DNA of 64,000 bases, taken from assembly GCF_010015445.1 (NCBI RefSeq), contig NC_053121.1, positions 25,948,434 to 26,012,433 on the forward strand, read 5' to 3'. Origin of the DNA: Perca fluviatilis. Taxonomy: Eukaryota; Chordata; Actinopteri; Perciformes; Percidae. Both the position numbers and the translations under genes were made by a program. The notes beneath the pieces are model-generated. The model made no database searches. It was given only the letters and a program-made list of their open reading frames with translations, and was not told where the DNA came from. Shown in pieces: positions 51,640 through 64,000 of this stretch; the stretch's first letter is position 1; each line of letters begins with the position of its first letter.

Positions 51640-54600
51640 CGCGTGCGGTATGTTCCAGCTGTAATAATGTATGTTTCTATTTTCAGTAAAGCTGTGCTTT
51701 TGACACTCTACAGTAATTTGTTAGCATGCAGAAAACCATGATGGCATCTACAAACATACATACACACAAAACTAATGTCATTCATTGGATTTGCCATTTC
51801 CAAAGTTGCCTTTGTAATTACATTAGGAATTGATTGAAAGTTTTGAGAGAGGTGAAATTAAAACATTTTAAAATGCTACAATTAAACGCATCTGAAAAAC
51901 ACAGACAGAAGAGTAGGTAATGGAAAATCGAATCCACCTTGCGCTTGTCATTTCATGTGTCTGTCATCTTGTTAATTATGAGAGACCCCATAGAGCACAA
52001 TTGACACAAAGGCAGCACCATATGTGTGGCAATGTGGGAGACTGGGTGATGATGCTGGGCCAGACTCCTCACCACACGCCACCAGACACACACAGCAGTC
52101 TAGGAGAGATTACTGGAAGTATGCTAGCAACACTACACATTCATTTACCGCCTTGGGCAAAGATGAAGGCGCTACTTATCAGCACATGAGCCAAGAAACA
52201 CCATCCACCAACAAAGCAAACTGCAACAGCAACATTTGGTTGTTCAGGTTAAAACCTGGTTAATTCTGCTCAGTATCTTTTTTTCAAAAATAAAAACAAA
52301 TTGTAGGCTGAATTGGTGAAAAAAAGTGAATATATACAATAATTGGTAAATGCATGTGGCACATTTGCTGGAAAATACAAATTTTTGTTGTTAAATTTGT
52401 TGATGAGAGTGCCCCTGCCCTTACACCTTTTGTTGCGAATACAAAGCTGTGATTAATTGATTTGATTGTACAAGTAACAAGCAACTTCATCACAGGTTTG
52501 GTTTAGTCAAAAATGTGTGTACCTTATGTCAACCAACAGAAAATGTGCCCAAGAATAGTATGACTTAATGTGTCAACAGAAACTGAAAATGTAAAATGTG
52601 CATGGATATCTTTTCAGTATCATGCTCCGTTTTAAGGGTATTTTTTCCCCCCTAAAAATGCTCCCAGGTTCAGTGCACGGCAGTTGCTCTCCTACAACCA
52701 AACAACAGTTATGGTCTTCATTTCTGCATGTATTCTTCCTCTGCTGACTGTCACAGTTCAAAAAGCTTTTCAAAGCTCCAGTAGTGTATATTTTTATGCA
52801 TATCGTTATCTAGCTCCCAAAAACTGCCTTTTGTAAATTCTGGGTTGGATCATTAAAATGTGTATTCAGCTGTCAATCAACCACATGCTCAATAGACAGT
52901 TCAGAATCAATTAATCTTTGTACAGTATAGTCAATACTGGTAAAATAATTCCACTACTGCTACCCAGGCAGTGAAAGGTGTACTTGAGGAATGCAAGCCT
53001 TTGTGAGGGTAAAGGAGAGTGTAAAAGTAATGAGATACAGGTTACGGTTCACTAAACATTTGTAGAATATGACAGTATCTGTAGGGCTCTCACTTCCATT
53101 CTTTGATCTCTGCTGCTGTCAAATAGCTTTCAGTGAATCAAGTGCAGTTTCAAAGCACCTGTGAACCATTGCCAAGTTAATACAGTTTAAAAGGGGAGTA
53201 TTAGGCATGTATTAGGCACACACTTAACCATACAGTTTACAGCACTGCATGCTGTTAAAACAGCAGGTGCTAATGTAGTGCAAATTAAAAATGCTTTGAT
53301 ATTAAGAATACAACAAATGTCAGTAAAAGTGTGCACTATTCCACACAAATTATAATGCTCCAAAAATGTACATTAAGCCAAGTTGAATTGTAATATTGTT
53401 GTGTGGAGCAGGATGGGTAACATGTACCACACCTACTCCACAACACCTACCTTGTGAAATATAATTGGAGCACAGAGAAGCATATTCCCAACAGTAATGT
53501 CAAAATGATGAAGAAAAAAAACAAGAAAGCTTTGGATATAGTCTAAGACATGTCAATCGATAAAGCTTTTCTCAGAGCAATAACGTCCTTATTAAACTGG
53601 GTTAAATAAAGGAGAAAAGAGAGAGAATCACCTGAAGTCTACAAGATGATCCTCTCTGCTAGGCCTATGGGAGGTCTACAATAAAGACAAAAGAACAGCC
53701 ATGTCTACTATGTGCTTGACAAATGTGATTTTTCTCCTTTTAATTGATTTCCTCCTCAATTTTGGAAGACAGAGAACCATGTGGTGTTCTGCCCATGCTT
53801 TGTGATGAGAATCAACATCTCCGTGCCGCGACACCACAGCAGGCTCCCTATCAGGCTCATGGCAAATCAGTAAAGACTTCAGTTTGAATCAATAACAAAG
53901 TAATAGACAGACAGCAAGACAAGAACCTTAAATTCCAAAACCAACACTTGACAGTTCCAAAAAAGACATTATGTAGAATTTCAAAAGATTTTGTTCAAAC
54001 TAAGCTTAAGAGTCAAAAGAGAAAAAAAGTACTTTGCACAATAGGTTGGGGTGTGTAGACAGGATCCATCGTAAACAAAAGGTTACAACCACAGCACTGG
54101 AAACTACTGAATATGTGAAACAAAGGCTAGCAAGTTATTGTTTTTTACGAGAATGGGGACAGTTTTGACACATAATGGGAGTTAATTTTACGTTTCTCGT
54201 CTGAATATGTTGAATTTATGAAAAAATAAAAAAAAACGTGTAATATGAAATTATATGTAAATCATTTACAATAACAATACAGGTTTTATCTTTAAAAAAA
54301 AATTTCATTAATATAAGCAGACGTCTTCAACATTTAACCTCAACATTAGAGGAGAACTTACAGATGAAAACAAACAATAAATGGCAAATCTTGTCTAACA
54401 GGTAAATATGTTAAACAATGGACATCAGTTATATAGGACATTGTAGTCTTACAGAATCTAAACCCTGCCAAACAGCACAAACACCTCAAATCTCAATATG
54501 AGCAAAGCTACAGTGACAGGCTGACAGGCAACAAACTGAGTGTGACAGATTCTAAAATCGCATTAAAACTAAATGAGAAATGCAGTTTGAGAGAAAGACA

Positions 54601-54894
54601 CAAACGCAGTGAGAGGGAGGGAAAGAGGTTGAGAGAGAGAGATAGAGGGGGGATGGATTAATTTAAGGGTTGAGGCTGGAAAATCTGACATACTTACTGT
54701 GACATTAAATGTGTCTTTTAGAAGGAAATGTGGAGGATATGTTTTTCTTTTTTTAAATGTGCACACCTGAGCACTTACATTTGCCATGAAAGGTGTGAAG
54801 CAGGATTAAGAGGGAAAATAACCCAGCAAATAAGGGGTTCACATAGAGAAATAAAAGAGATAAACAGGGAGATAGATTTGGTGAAGAAAGAGAC
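51640..54894. other. No features seen
   Basis: AT-rich, probably upstream diaph2 intron. A purine-rich GA tract lies at about 54610-54650. No exon recognised. Confidence 0.5.
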
Positions 54895-54897
54895 AAG

Positions 54898-55992
54898 GGG
54901 CCCTATTTTAACGATCTGAAACGCAAGTATCAAACGCAAACGAGCGTGGGTGGGCATCTTTCTGGCGCTGTTGGATATTTGACTGGTGGATAAATCTTAA
55001 CTCTAAATGCAAATGGGTTGGTCTAGGCGTAGCTAGTGGTGTGGTTTAGCGTAGCGGAAAATAAACAATCAGAGCGTCATCTCACATTCCCTTTAAGAGC
55101 GAAGGCGCGTGGTTCGTTCCATGGCAGATTGCTATTATGACGGCGGATTTGCCTGGCGCACGCCAGCGGGAGCTGTCCAGGTTGCGGCAAAGTAATAAAT
55201 GCCCCGTCTTGACCGGGTGGCGATGTTGCTGCCCCTCTCGGGCGCATCTCCTCAAGTCTGGAGAGGATTGCTGCAGCCATGGAGCATGGGCCTCCAAACA
55301 CACCACCTGCACCTGTTGTGCCCCTTCCTCTTCCCCCCACTCCATCTCCGTCCACCCGCTCCACCAGGAGCGCATCGCGCATTACTCCCGGACCAGATTC
55401 CGCCGGAGTGTCCAATCTCGCCGTAGCTCAACATCACGTCTCCTTAAGTCCTCTAATATTTCCTCATTTATGTCATCAACACATCCATGATTCATGGAAA
55501 TGTGTAAAACACAACAAGCCACAAAGAATGCTGCGACTTTTTGAGGACTGTACTGTAAAGTGCCTCCTGGACCAAACACCTGAAGTGCATTTTCAGTAAT
55601 ATTTTTCTTTGTAATTATGTATGGTTTGCAAAAATGGGAACTATTGCGTCCGTGTAGATGAGAGAAGTGTATGCGCGTTGTGCACACTTACATTATGGCC
55701 AAGCATGCGCCCCTAAAATAGCATCTGAATAACGCGCTACTGACTTTAGACCAGGTTTTTCCTGGTCAGTGGCGGAATTGTTTTCTGCAACTGCAAAATA
55801 TCACCAGATAACGTTTGCGCCGGAACACGCCTCCTCTTTTCGCTGAACCGCCCCCTGGAGCGCAAATACATTCCCTAATTTACCGACGTACGTCTGTGGA
55901 GGGAAAAGTCTGCTGTGCGTCGGGTGCAAAATAGGAATGATACATGCGTCAGTGTGTACAAAGGCAATTGCGCTGAGTGCAAGATAGGGCCC
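54898..55992 (-). mobile_element. PIF/Harbinger element with AAG target duplication
   Basis: TIRs GGGCCCTATTTTAACG (54898) and, from the right end, GGGCCCTATCTTGCAC bound a 1,095-bp unit. Perfect 3-bp direct repeats AAG flank it at 54895-54897 and 55993-55995. Three-base duplications are typical of PIF/Harbinger. The minus strand keeps a transposase C-terminal fragment. It is internally deleted. Confidence 0.8.
55382..55687 (-). pseudogene. Harbinger transposase C-terminal fragment
   Basis: Residues 44-62 read LQYSPQKVAAFFVACCVLH, matching the LQYSPxKVxxxxxACCVLHN motif near the end of DDE_Tnp_4 Harbinger nucleases. An acidic/basic tail (EEILEDLRRRDVELRRDWTL) follows. The invariant N after VLH is replaced (IS), and the DDE core is missing. 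Confidence 0.6.
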
Positions 55993-55995
55993 AAG

Positions 55996-57912
55996 AACAG
56001 AAAGGAGTAACAGAGACAGAAAAGAAAGAAACAAATAAAAAACAGAAAGAGATAAACAAAGTGTTTGAAGCTTATTCAACTCTAACCTGAATCTATTGTG
56101 GGCCCCCAGGACTTAGAGATGAATCTAGCTTTTACATATTAACTGCAAGGGGAGTATGCCTCATAATGCACATATTATAATTTATTAACATAAACTTTGA
56201 TAAAAACCTAATACATGAAGACAAGGTACAAGCAGAGCATTGTCTTAAAAAAACAAACTTGTCAAGGTGGAAAAAAGGGGATGCACTTCACTGCACTGCA
56301 TTGAGATCATCTCTCATTTGGGATTATTCTTCTTTGACAATGTCTCATACAGTCATCCTAATACAGTGCTGGTATATAATGAGGCTGTCAATCAAATAAG
56401 AAGAGAGCTAGCATGCAAAGCAGTAATAGAAATTAATTTGTTTGTGGAGTCTGCTGTCTGAGAGTGTCTCTGTGAGTGATGTGCCATCTGTCACAGAAAC
56501 AAAGACACTAAATTGGAGAGTGAAAACAGAAAACAAATTTTGCTCAGTTAAGAAAATACAGCACCCAGTGTGCCTGAGGAGACACTGCATGGACTCCACC
56601 TAATCAAAATGTAACTGTTGTGCTGTATTGTGCATAAACTTGTCTGTGTGTGGGTGTGTGTATGTGTGTGTGCCTCCGTATGTGCGTGCGTGCGTGTGAG
56701 CTTTTAATCAATATTCAACCTGGGGACAGAGTACCTGACCTGTAGCCAAAGATCAGCAGTGTGGTGATGATAAGTGCAAAGAACATGTAGTACCTTGGGT
56801 CCTGGCCATCAATTTCTGAGGCACATTTGATATTGCACCAAGCCTTGCCTCTCTTTTCCCTGCCTTTACTTTGTTTATTCTAATACTTCTCCTCCTTTTC
56901 CTTCTTATTTTTTCAGCCCCACCAAATCACCATAATGTATTTACCATTTCATTGTTAAATTAGCATTTGATGCAGAAGAGAGTTATGTGCTGTGTGCCAA
57001 AATAAACCACAATTAAGCCCAAGGAGGACCCAATTTCTCCTGCTTAAGCTCTAATCCAACAGGCCCAATGCAAAGCCATACTTATCACCTTGCCCCACAT
57101 GTGCATTTTTACACCATGCAAATGATGCCCGACAATGTGCCAGGCTGCTACAATCACCTGTTGTTACAGCGGAGAACAAAGGCTGGCATGGGCACTGCCA
57201 GACCCTGCAGCCAATGAGCTGCCACGTGTAATGATGGGTCCCATGCATATGAATGAGCATCGTGGTGATCTGGGTGATTGACAAGAGAGATAAACAATAA
57301 TAACAAGCATGGCTAGTACGAAGGACTCCTGTGAGACCTGGCGGAAAGGTTGTTGCCATGGCGAGGTGAAGAGAAGTACTGCAAAGCCGAAAGCTGACAG
57401 CGCTGGGGTTTACTGTGAGACAACGTAGTCAGTGTGTATTATGATTTTCTGGGACACACTATGTAATTAGTCATTTTAAAAGAAGGGAACATTATTATTT
57501 TTTAATATATAGGTATATCTGAAAATAATGAGAAAGAATATCCACGTATGCATTTCCTGAAGGGCGGAACTGTATGGAGCTTATTTTACATACAAGGCCC
57601 AATTGGGCAGATACTGTCCCTGCAGAATCCAATTTATTTGGATGACAGCCACTGTGGTATTGTATTCATAGTTTGAAATTATATTAAATAAAACACAGCC
57701 ACATGAATGAAACAAATGTAATTTAAATGAGTGTTCATACTACAACAGCACATTTAATTTAGGTAGGGAAGGCAGACATACCGCACACCACAAAAAGTCT
57801 GCAATAATAACAGATTTTTGAGAAAAGAAATGCATTTTGGAGTCATGATATTGTGGCTGTAGTAAAAGAGAACTTAGCATAGCTGTTGCTATATGTGGCA
57901 GTATACAGAGAG
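55996..57912. other. No genes seen
   Basis: Includes a TG-rich microsatellite at 56642-56698. No FH2 exon or paired termini recognised. Confidence 0.5.
56642..56698. repeat. Interrupted (TG)n/(TGCG)n microsatellite
   Basis: TGTG repeats with interruptions, ending in TGCGTGCGTGCGTGTG. Confidence 0.9.
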
Positions 57913-58499
57913 CAGACCTACCAACCTGTACGCATTTTGCGTAGTAGATACGCATTTTGACATCTAAATACGGTGATACGATTTGTCACTTTAAACTACG
58001 TGAAAATCAGGTGACTGCTTTGAGTTCACTCGTTGACGTGCAGTAGCCGTCTCAGTCTAGTAGGTGGCTAAAACCTATGGCTAAAACAGCGTAGCAGCCA
58101 CGAGCATGCTGGGAAAAAAAAACTAAATAAGAAGAGTTCGACCAATCACACCGTCGGGTTCCTTCCTCTAATGTCAAGCGGGGATATTGGCTACTGATAG
58201 TAATACGAAAGCATCACATGCAAGTGTTATTCATTCCTCTCTCATTCCGTTTAGTTTGGTTGGTTTCCCCAAGGGAGGACGGTGCTTGCAAAGGTAAACG
58301 GATTTGATGTAGAAAGGTGAAATTGTGAAATTAATTAATAACTTTGGAGAAACATTATTTATTTATATTATTATTAATAAAGCCTTGCATTTGGTATACA
58401 AAGTCTTGAATTTCGTTACAAAGGTCTTATATATGTTTTGCCTTTTCCTAGGATTAAGTTCATACCGTAACAAAATTAACTGTTACTAATGTAGGCTAA

Positions 58500-58880
58500 T
58501 TAAAAACTGACCGGAGCCCATCGCTGGACGCACCGGAGGACCGAGACACAAAGTAAACACGCCTGTCTGCCCGGTACCGGGGGGGTTAGCGGTTAAACTG
58601 AGCGGAGAATGTGCGGAATGTGTTGGTGTCTGTCGGACCTTGGCTGGCTGCTCGGCGCCTTCAGACAAAGCTCAAGCTAACAGACTATGGCTTATTAGCT
58701 AGCCAAAACCGAGCGGTAACATCTGCAAAGATTGGCTCTATGAGCACATTAATCTGCTCGGTGTGTGTCTTATAACAAACAGAGCGAGCAGCCGGCGGAC
58801 TCTAACATCTGTTGATCCGTGCAGGACTTCACTGTGAGCGGACTGTTTAGAGACAATGTGACCAGCAGGTAACGTCAAAG
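58500..58880 (+). promoter_or_regulatory. CpG-rich, exon-1-like segment
   Basis: A locally GC- and CpG-rich stretch in AT-rich surroundings. It ends with an exon-like CCAGCAG and a donor-like GTAACG at 58869. It could be the promoter/first-exon region of the enclosing transposon or a cryptic host promoter. No coding sequence is recognised. Confidence 0.25.
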
Positions 58881-58990
58881 GTTATCTGCTACTGTAGCAG
58901 AGCTGCAAGTAAACGCTGAACTGAGCTGTGTGTTTTCAGTGTTAAACACTTCTGCAGGTATTCATGCACGACTGTTGTTAGTGATTTCCA

Positions 58991-60065
58991 GAGGTGGAAG
59001 ACTTAGTCAGATCATGTATTTCAGTACAAGTAGGAAAAACTGTTGTAGAGTTACAAATTACTTGTCAGTTACAAGTCCTGCATTCAACATCTTCCCTAAG
59101 TAGTACAAAAGTATTATCAAAATATACTTAAAGCTTAACTCGAGCCAAAATGCAACCTAGGGTCTTTTTGTGAATGTACCCGAGTCAAACTTTCGTTTAA
59201 AAGCATATTTAGGACAGAAGAGCCACTTTTTAGATTTACTGTATTTTCATTTGGGAGTGATAGGGGAACTTTTATGCTAGCCTCAAAATCGCTATTTTTA
59301 AAACACTAAGAAGGCTCGACACAACATGAGACTTTGCTCAAAGTATCACCAGGGGCTCTACACCTTAACGAAAAGCATTGACAGCATTGTTTGTGTGCCC
59401 AGAGTTTACTAAAAAGAAAGGTTTTGAACAACTCACCGTAGCTCTTGTTGTTTCCGGCCGCTACCACCTCAGCAGTCAAAAAAGGGTCGATATCCGAATG
59501 CGAATTAATATATGAGGCTCCTTTATCAACTACAAGGTCAATATTGTTTTTCAATAACATCAAAACAACAAATTATCCATGCATTTATATGGAACTAAGC
59601 TTTAGGAGCTTTCAATCTTTACTCTCCTCCCTGTTATGTTGCATTCGGGAATCAACTGTTTTTGACTGATAAAATGGCTGCGGCCGGAAACAACAAGAGC
59701 TACTGTGAGTTGTTCAAAACCTTTATTTTTATTAAACTCTGGGTACACAAACAATGTTCTCAATGCTGAGTTCATGTGTAGAGCCTCTGGTGATACTTGG
59801 AGAAAAGTCTCATGTTGTGTCGGGCCTTCTTAGGGTTAGCTATTTTGAGGCTAGCATAAAAGTGCCCCTATCAAATTCTATCTATTCAAAAGGCCATTTG
59901 ACCGAAAAACAGTAAATCTTAAAAGTGGCGATTCCGTCCTAAATATGCTTTTTAATGAAAGTTTGACTCAGGTACATTCACAAAAAGACCCTAGGTTGTA
60001 TTTTGGTGAGAGTTACGCTTTAAAGTACCAAAAGTAAAAGTGCTCATTATGCAGTGTAATATATT
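58991..60065 (+). mobile_element. AGGTGGAAG-type repeat, split by a foldback element
   Basis: The left part (58991-59131) has AGGTGGAAGACTTAGTCAG, then ACAAGTCCTGCATTCAAC and AAAATATACTTAAAG. The right part (60020-60065) has TTAAAGTACCAAAAGTAAAA, then GTGCTCATTATGCAG. Joined at the single TTAA they give the recalled continuous fish repeat. Confidence 0.7.
59128..60023. mobile_element. TTAA-flanked foldback element, family F
   Basis: TTAA at 59128-59131 and 60020-60023 flanks ends AGCTTAACTCGAGCCAAAAT and, from the right end, AGCGTAACTCTCACCAAAAT. Inverted arms extend about 350 bp each, to CCGGCCGCTACC (59455-59466) and its partner near 59680, leaving a loop of about 180 bp. There is no transposase. 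The insertion cleanly interrupts the repeat at 58991-60065. Confidence 0.85.
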
Positions 60066-60601
60066 TTATTTTATTGGATTATATTATGATCAAATTAATT
60101 GTATTAAATATGACGGACAATTTAAATAAAATGTTTTATTTAATTCAAGTAGCCTACTTGAACATAATTATTTTCTAGGGTTTAAAATGTATATAGATTT
60201 AATGGCACATTTTTTCCGCGTGCGTGCCGCCGTGTTCATGAACCAGAACTTCGACAATAAATTAGTAAGTTGCTACTCAAAAAAGTTTTTCAAGGTTGGC
60301 AGGTCTGCAGTCTGCAGATAGTTAGAAGCTCCATTATTTTCACTTCATTGGAAGTGAAAATATGTATATACAGTAGGTGTTGGTTTGACCCATCAATATG
60401 TCCTTACATATGGTATAATGACTACACAAATGTGCACATGATGCGACACAAATTCCTGTTCAACTATATTACTGTATGTTTGCAGTATTACATAATTTTT
60501 ACATTGACATGATTTCCATGCTGAATAAGGTCGTTCAAAAATCAGTGTAATATGTGGAACATCCTACTGCTCATCTTAAATCATAAATTAATACTTAAAA
60601 G

Positions 60602-60638
60602 CCTGGTATGTCAACCAGACCTGGTATGTCAACCAGTA
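60602..60638. repeat. 18-bp tandem duplication
   Basis: Two direct copies of CCTGGTATGTCAACCAG plus one base. Each copy has complementary ends (CTGGT/ACCAG). Confidence 0.9.
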
Positions 60639-61116
60639 AGTACTCAAAATGATTTACTCAAGACATGCTGACTTTAAATACAAGATATGCTGGACACTTC
60701 ACTGCATTTCTTTGATATTCTTATATGTGTATTTGCACACAACATAGGGCACTATAATTACAAATGAATAGCGGTGGTGCAGTGTTAGTCATTAGCCTTT
60801 CCTTTTGAAAAGGAGATGGGGTAATATAAAATACACTGGCAGACATTAAACATTAAGAAGCTACTCTGATATTCTGCAAAACAAGCCCCCAGGGCCATAT
60901 CATCCGCTGACAAGAGTTAGCTTACCACACACACCAAAAACTGGGCGTGCTTAAACATTTAGTGATGACTCCCTCATTTCGAGCAGCTAGATCACATGGC
61001 ATGTTCTGTAGGGGTGGGGAAAAATAGCTAGCTCTGCAGCAGCCTACAAAACTGCTCTTATGGTTTGTTTGAAATAAATCCTCAGTCTGTGTGTGAATTT
61101 CTATGTCAATTCACTA

Positions 61117-61118
<2 letters not shown>

Positions 61119-61148
<30 letters not shown>
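61119..61148. repeat. (CT)n microsatellite
   Basis: Perfect CT run of about 15 units. Confidence 0.95.
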
Positions 61149-61154
<6 letters not shown>

Positions 61155-64000
61155 AGCTACATGGAAGTAGTTCAGGTCACCTTGGCCTGTGGGCCTGCAT
61201 CTTGAAATCCTAATCTCAGTGTTATAATGCACAACTTTTCATTATCACTCATTAAACATAATTTACATTTCTGCCGATACCATTTATCCACTTATTTGCA
61301 TTTTTAAAACGCACATATTGCTTGCTATACATTTAACACTTACGACTTTATACCCATGGAAAACATTTAAAGCACTAGAGTGCAAGCTTTGTTTACAATA
61401 ATTGGATCAAGTGTTACAATAGAAGAATAGTTTGAATATTCCTGCACCCACACCCACTTACAAGACTTGTAAGTATTTCTGTCACACAATTTATTTAGGG
61501 TTAAAGTCAAGCACTTGTTTAAAAAGATATAGTAGGTTAAGTGCACTGGAAAACCCTGTTCCCAAACAAGAAAATCCTGACAAGCCCGAAGACATGGACT
61601 TGATGTGGGGTAATTTTTTATCAAGTGCAGCAGAAGTCTGAATTTGAATAACTTCCCTGTGTATATTTTGATGTAACTTTTGAACTTCAGTGGCCGACTT
61701 AAGTTGCCAACAATAAATCCTTCGTGATTGTGCATTAGCTCTAATAAACTGAGGTCAATGTAGTGATGAGCTTTGATGTGACATGGTTATGAGCCATAAT
61801 TGGACATCACAGGGACTCACTGCAACCATTACTATATATAGAGCATGAAGAACCTTGCCCTGCTTTTGCATGATGGAGGTAGAAAAGCTGATTAGACCTT
61901 AAAAATCTCATATTTGTCTTGGGGGCATTATACGAGGGTTTGAATGTATTGTTGGAAATTAAAAAATGTGTAAACTGTTATTTCATTGTAACATCTCCCA
62001 AGATATGCCAATTATGCAACGAGGGAATTCAAGGTAGTCCAGCAGAATAATCGTACAACAAAAATAAGAAAAAAGTGGCAAGACAAAAGAAGAATCTTGG
62101 AGAGCAAACTTGCTAAACTTTAATCTCTATTCCTTGAAACCATCACAACTTAATCACGACTCCTTTGGAAAAAAGTTTCTCCCAGAGACTGCAAACCATG
62201 TGTTATAAAAAAAATACCAACATTGGCAGCCACTTGTACTTAGATAAAGATTTTCCAGAGACCATTTCCACAACAGAAAAGGGTTTTCAGCAGTGCTTTA
62301 TTGTCAAAATGGGTATCTTAGTTAACGTTTTCAGCCACCTTGAAATGGAAATTCCAACATAATATGTTACACGCTTAAAGTAATTTGGTCTAAACTGTCA
62401 CTACAGTTCCAGAATATGCAATAATTTCCTACGATACATCTCCTGACCAAATTGTGAAAATGATTCAGTGCATAAATATTTCACTCTTAGTTAAAACTAC
62501 TTAGGCAGATAAACCTTCAAATTATCTCTCACTCTCTCAATTGGAACATAATGAGGATGAAGGACATAATGTATGACGATCCAATTATAATATATTTAAT
62601 GCTATTTACATTATTTTCCACTTCCACTTACTGTTGCCGATAATTTAGCGTTGTTGATACTTTTGCTCATCTTCATAATGTGTGCTTTTATAATAATGTG
62701 CAACAGCTGGACTAACACTGCTGCTGAACTGAATGTAAAACACTGACAAATCCAAAACATGAGCATTGCTCTACATTACAACAAAAAAACTAAATTATGT
62801 GGGCTGTGTTTAAAAAATCTTAGGTAAGTAATGACACTGTTACAACATAATAATATGAATAATATGGTAATGAATAAATGTCATAAGACACCTTACACTT
62901 CTGTTCTCAGCCTAATACATCATAGTAACCTTGCCAGTGAACTATTATGAGCAACCCACTGCATGTGTACAAGTTGATTACACCATAAACTATTCAAGTT
63001 TACACGTGCTAATTAATAATCTGTCCATTGTTTGGCCTCCTTGTGTTCTATTGGCAGGAACTGTAAGGGCATTGGACCAAATACCATTAGTATGCCGGTT
63101 AAGCCTTCTCCCTGAGGCAAAGAGGCTTTTGGGACTTTTGGAGAAATCAAAATATCAAAGGAGAGCCAACTCAAGTCAATGACAGCAAGGTCGCAGGCAT
63201 AGCCACATGATAATATAATATAATTTAATTTAATATAATATTTAATAATATTCCCTTTATTTGCCAAGTACATTTACACATAAGGAGCAGTGGACAGCCA
63301 TAGTCTTGTGCCCAGGGACCAACTCCAGTTGTAATGCCAGTGCATAAGTCAAGGGGATGGCAGCATTAGGGTTAGGGCTAGTTTATGGAGATAGTGTCAG
63401 ACATCATGATTTAAACTATGTGAGTGAGGTATATACACTTAGCCAGGGTGCTACTAAAAAGAACTTGGTGTGTTGGACGTCCTGTAGTGCCAAAGCAAAC
63501 GCAAACACAATGCAACCAGGACCCTGAAGCCCAGAGCGCACGTGCCTGACTCTTTCACACAAAAACACCGTCTACAGAACCTTCCCATGTCGCTTCTGTT
63601 GCCAGCCAACAATAGCAATGAAAAGCTTTGTCAGGCTGTCAGCCCTTTAAAAGCAGACCTTTGCCAAGCTTTCTGAGGCTCAATGTGTTTTCATTGAGCC
63701 AACGTTCATTATTGTCTTTCATTGTCCTCTTCATCTCATTGTTATACAGGGTATCGTAGTGGGGTGGCTCTGATGTCTTTTGGAATTTGATGAAGCTGAC
63801 CTTATACACAAAAGTGACCTCTGTCCACTAGCTCTATGAATATTGTAGGCAAATGAGATGGAGAAAGAAAGGGTGAGAGAAAGATTGCATGCAAACGTGT
63901 TTGCACATGTGTATAGACCTTACACACATGAACTGGGTGGATGATAAATGACAGAATTGTGCAGGGACTAGAAGACAGCGGGGATAACTGACACTATCTA
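61155..64000. other. No genes seen to window end
   Basis: AT-rich. ORFs at 61367-61735 (-) and 62931-63182 (+) have no recognisable motif. No FH2 exon is seen. Confidence 0.5.

Larger units (their letters stand above)
57913..60307 (+). mobile_element. hAT-like unit with nested insertions
   Basis: CAGACCTACCAACCT at 57913-57927 pairs with AGGTTGGCAGGTCTG at 60293-60307 (14/15). The left half holds a CpG-rich segment (58500-58870). The middle contains another repeat and a TTAA foldback element. No transposase frame is seen. Flanking octamers (ACAGAGAG and CAGTCTGC) do not match, so the pairing of ends is inferred only from the TIRs. Confidence 0.5.

Noticed and set aside
55077..55415. 112-codon minus-strand ORF as a host gene
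   Set aside because: It lies wholly inside the TIR-bounded Harbinger derivative, and its Gly/Arg-rich reading reflects GC-rich sequence.
63366..63380. TTAGGGTTAGGG as telomeric sequence
   Set aside because: About two units only, within chance expectation.

Overview
The window looks like nuclear DNA of a ray-finned, probably percomorph, fish. It is AT-rich, almost free of long ORFs, and full of dinucleotide microsatellites. It also holds many short interspersed elements of kinds typical of teleosts: hAT, PIF/Harbinger and Tc1 remnants, L1- and L2-type LINE tails, a tRNA-derived SINE and TTAA-flanked foldback elements. No bacterial, viral or organellar features were seen.

Only one host gene can be supported. 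Three consecutive minus-strand exons (48027-47926, 45213-44974 and 37925-37796) encode 157 contiguous residues of the FH2 (actin-nucleating) domain of a Diaphanous-related formin, best matched to DIAPH2. Splice sites and phases agree at every junction. The preceding FH2 exon was not found between 48028 and 64000, and the following one was not found between 1 and 37795. The two visible introns are 2.7 and 7.0 kb. The window is therefore probably all or mostly inside one long diaph2 gene transcribed right to left, and most of the sequence is intronic.

The rest is a layered transposon record. At 0-4.1 kb there are hAT remnants, one with a recognisable transposase C-terminus. At 9.8-11 kb and 42.5-43.2 kb lie two same-orientation copies of a roughly 670-bp TTAA-flanked foldback element. 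L1-type ORF2 and L2-type LINE ends lie at 16.0-16.8 and 35.25-35.63 kb on the minus strand, and a SINE lies at 19.06-19.37 kb. At 35.1-36.15 kb a hAT element with a near-perfect 8-bp target duplication has been invaded by a LINE and a Tc1-like element. At 50.4-51.6 and 54.9-56.0 kb are Harbinger-type elements, one with a perfect 3-bp target duplication. At 57.9-60.3 kb a hAT-like unit holds another repeat that is itself split by an 896-bp TTAA foldback element.

No previously undescribed system is evident. The most unusual signals are the recurrent TTAAAG...CTTTAA foldback families, a perfect 37-bp-arm hairpin at 28705-28781, and a (CT)n/(TG)n microsatellite placed directly upstream of a formin splice acceptor. 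Repeat family names come from recalled motifs, not from a database search. Many boundaries are approximate.
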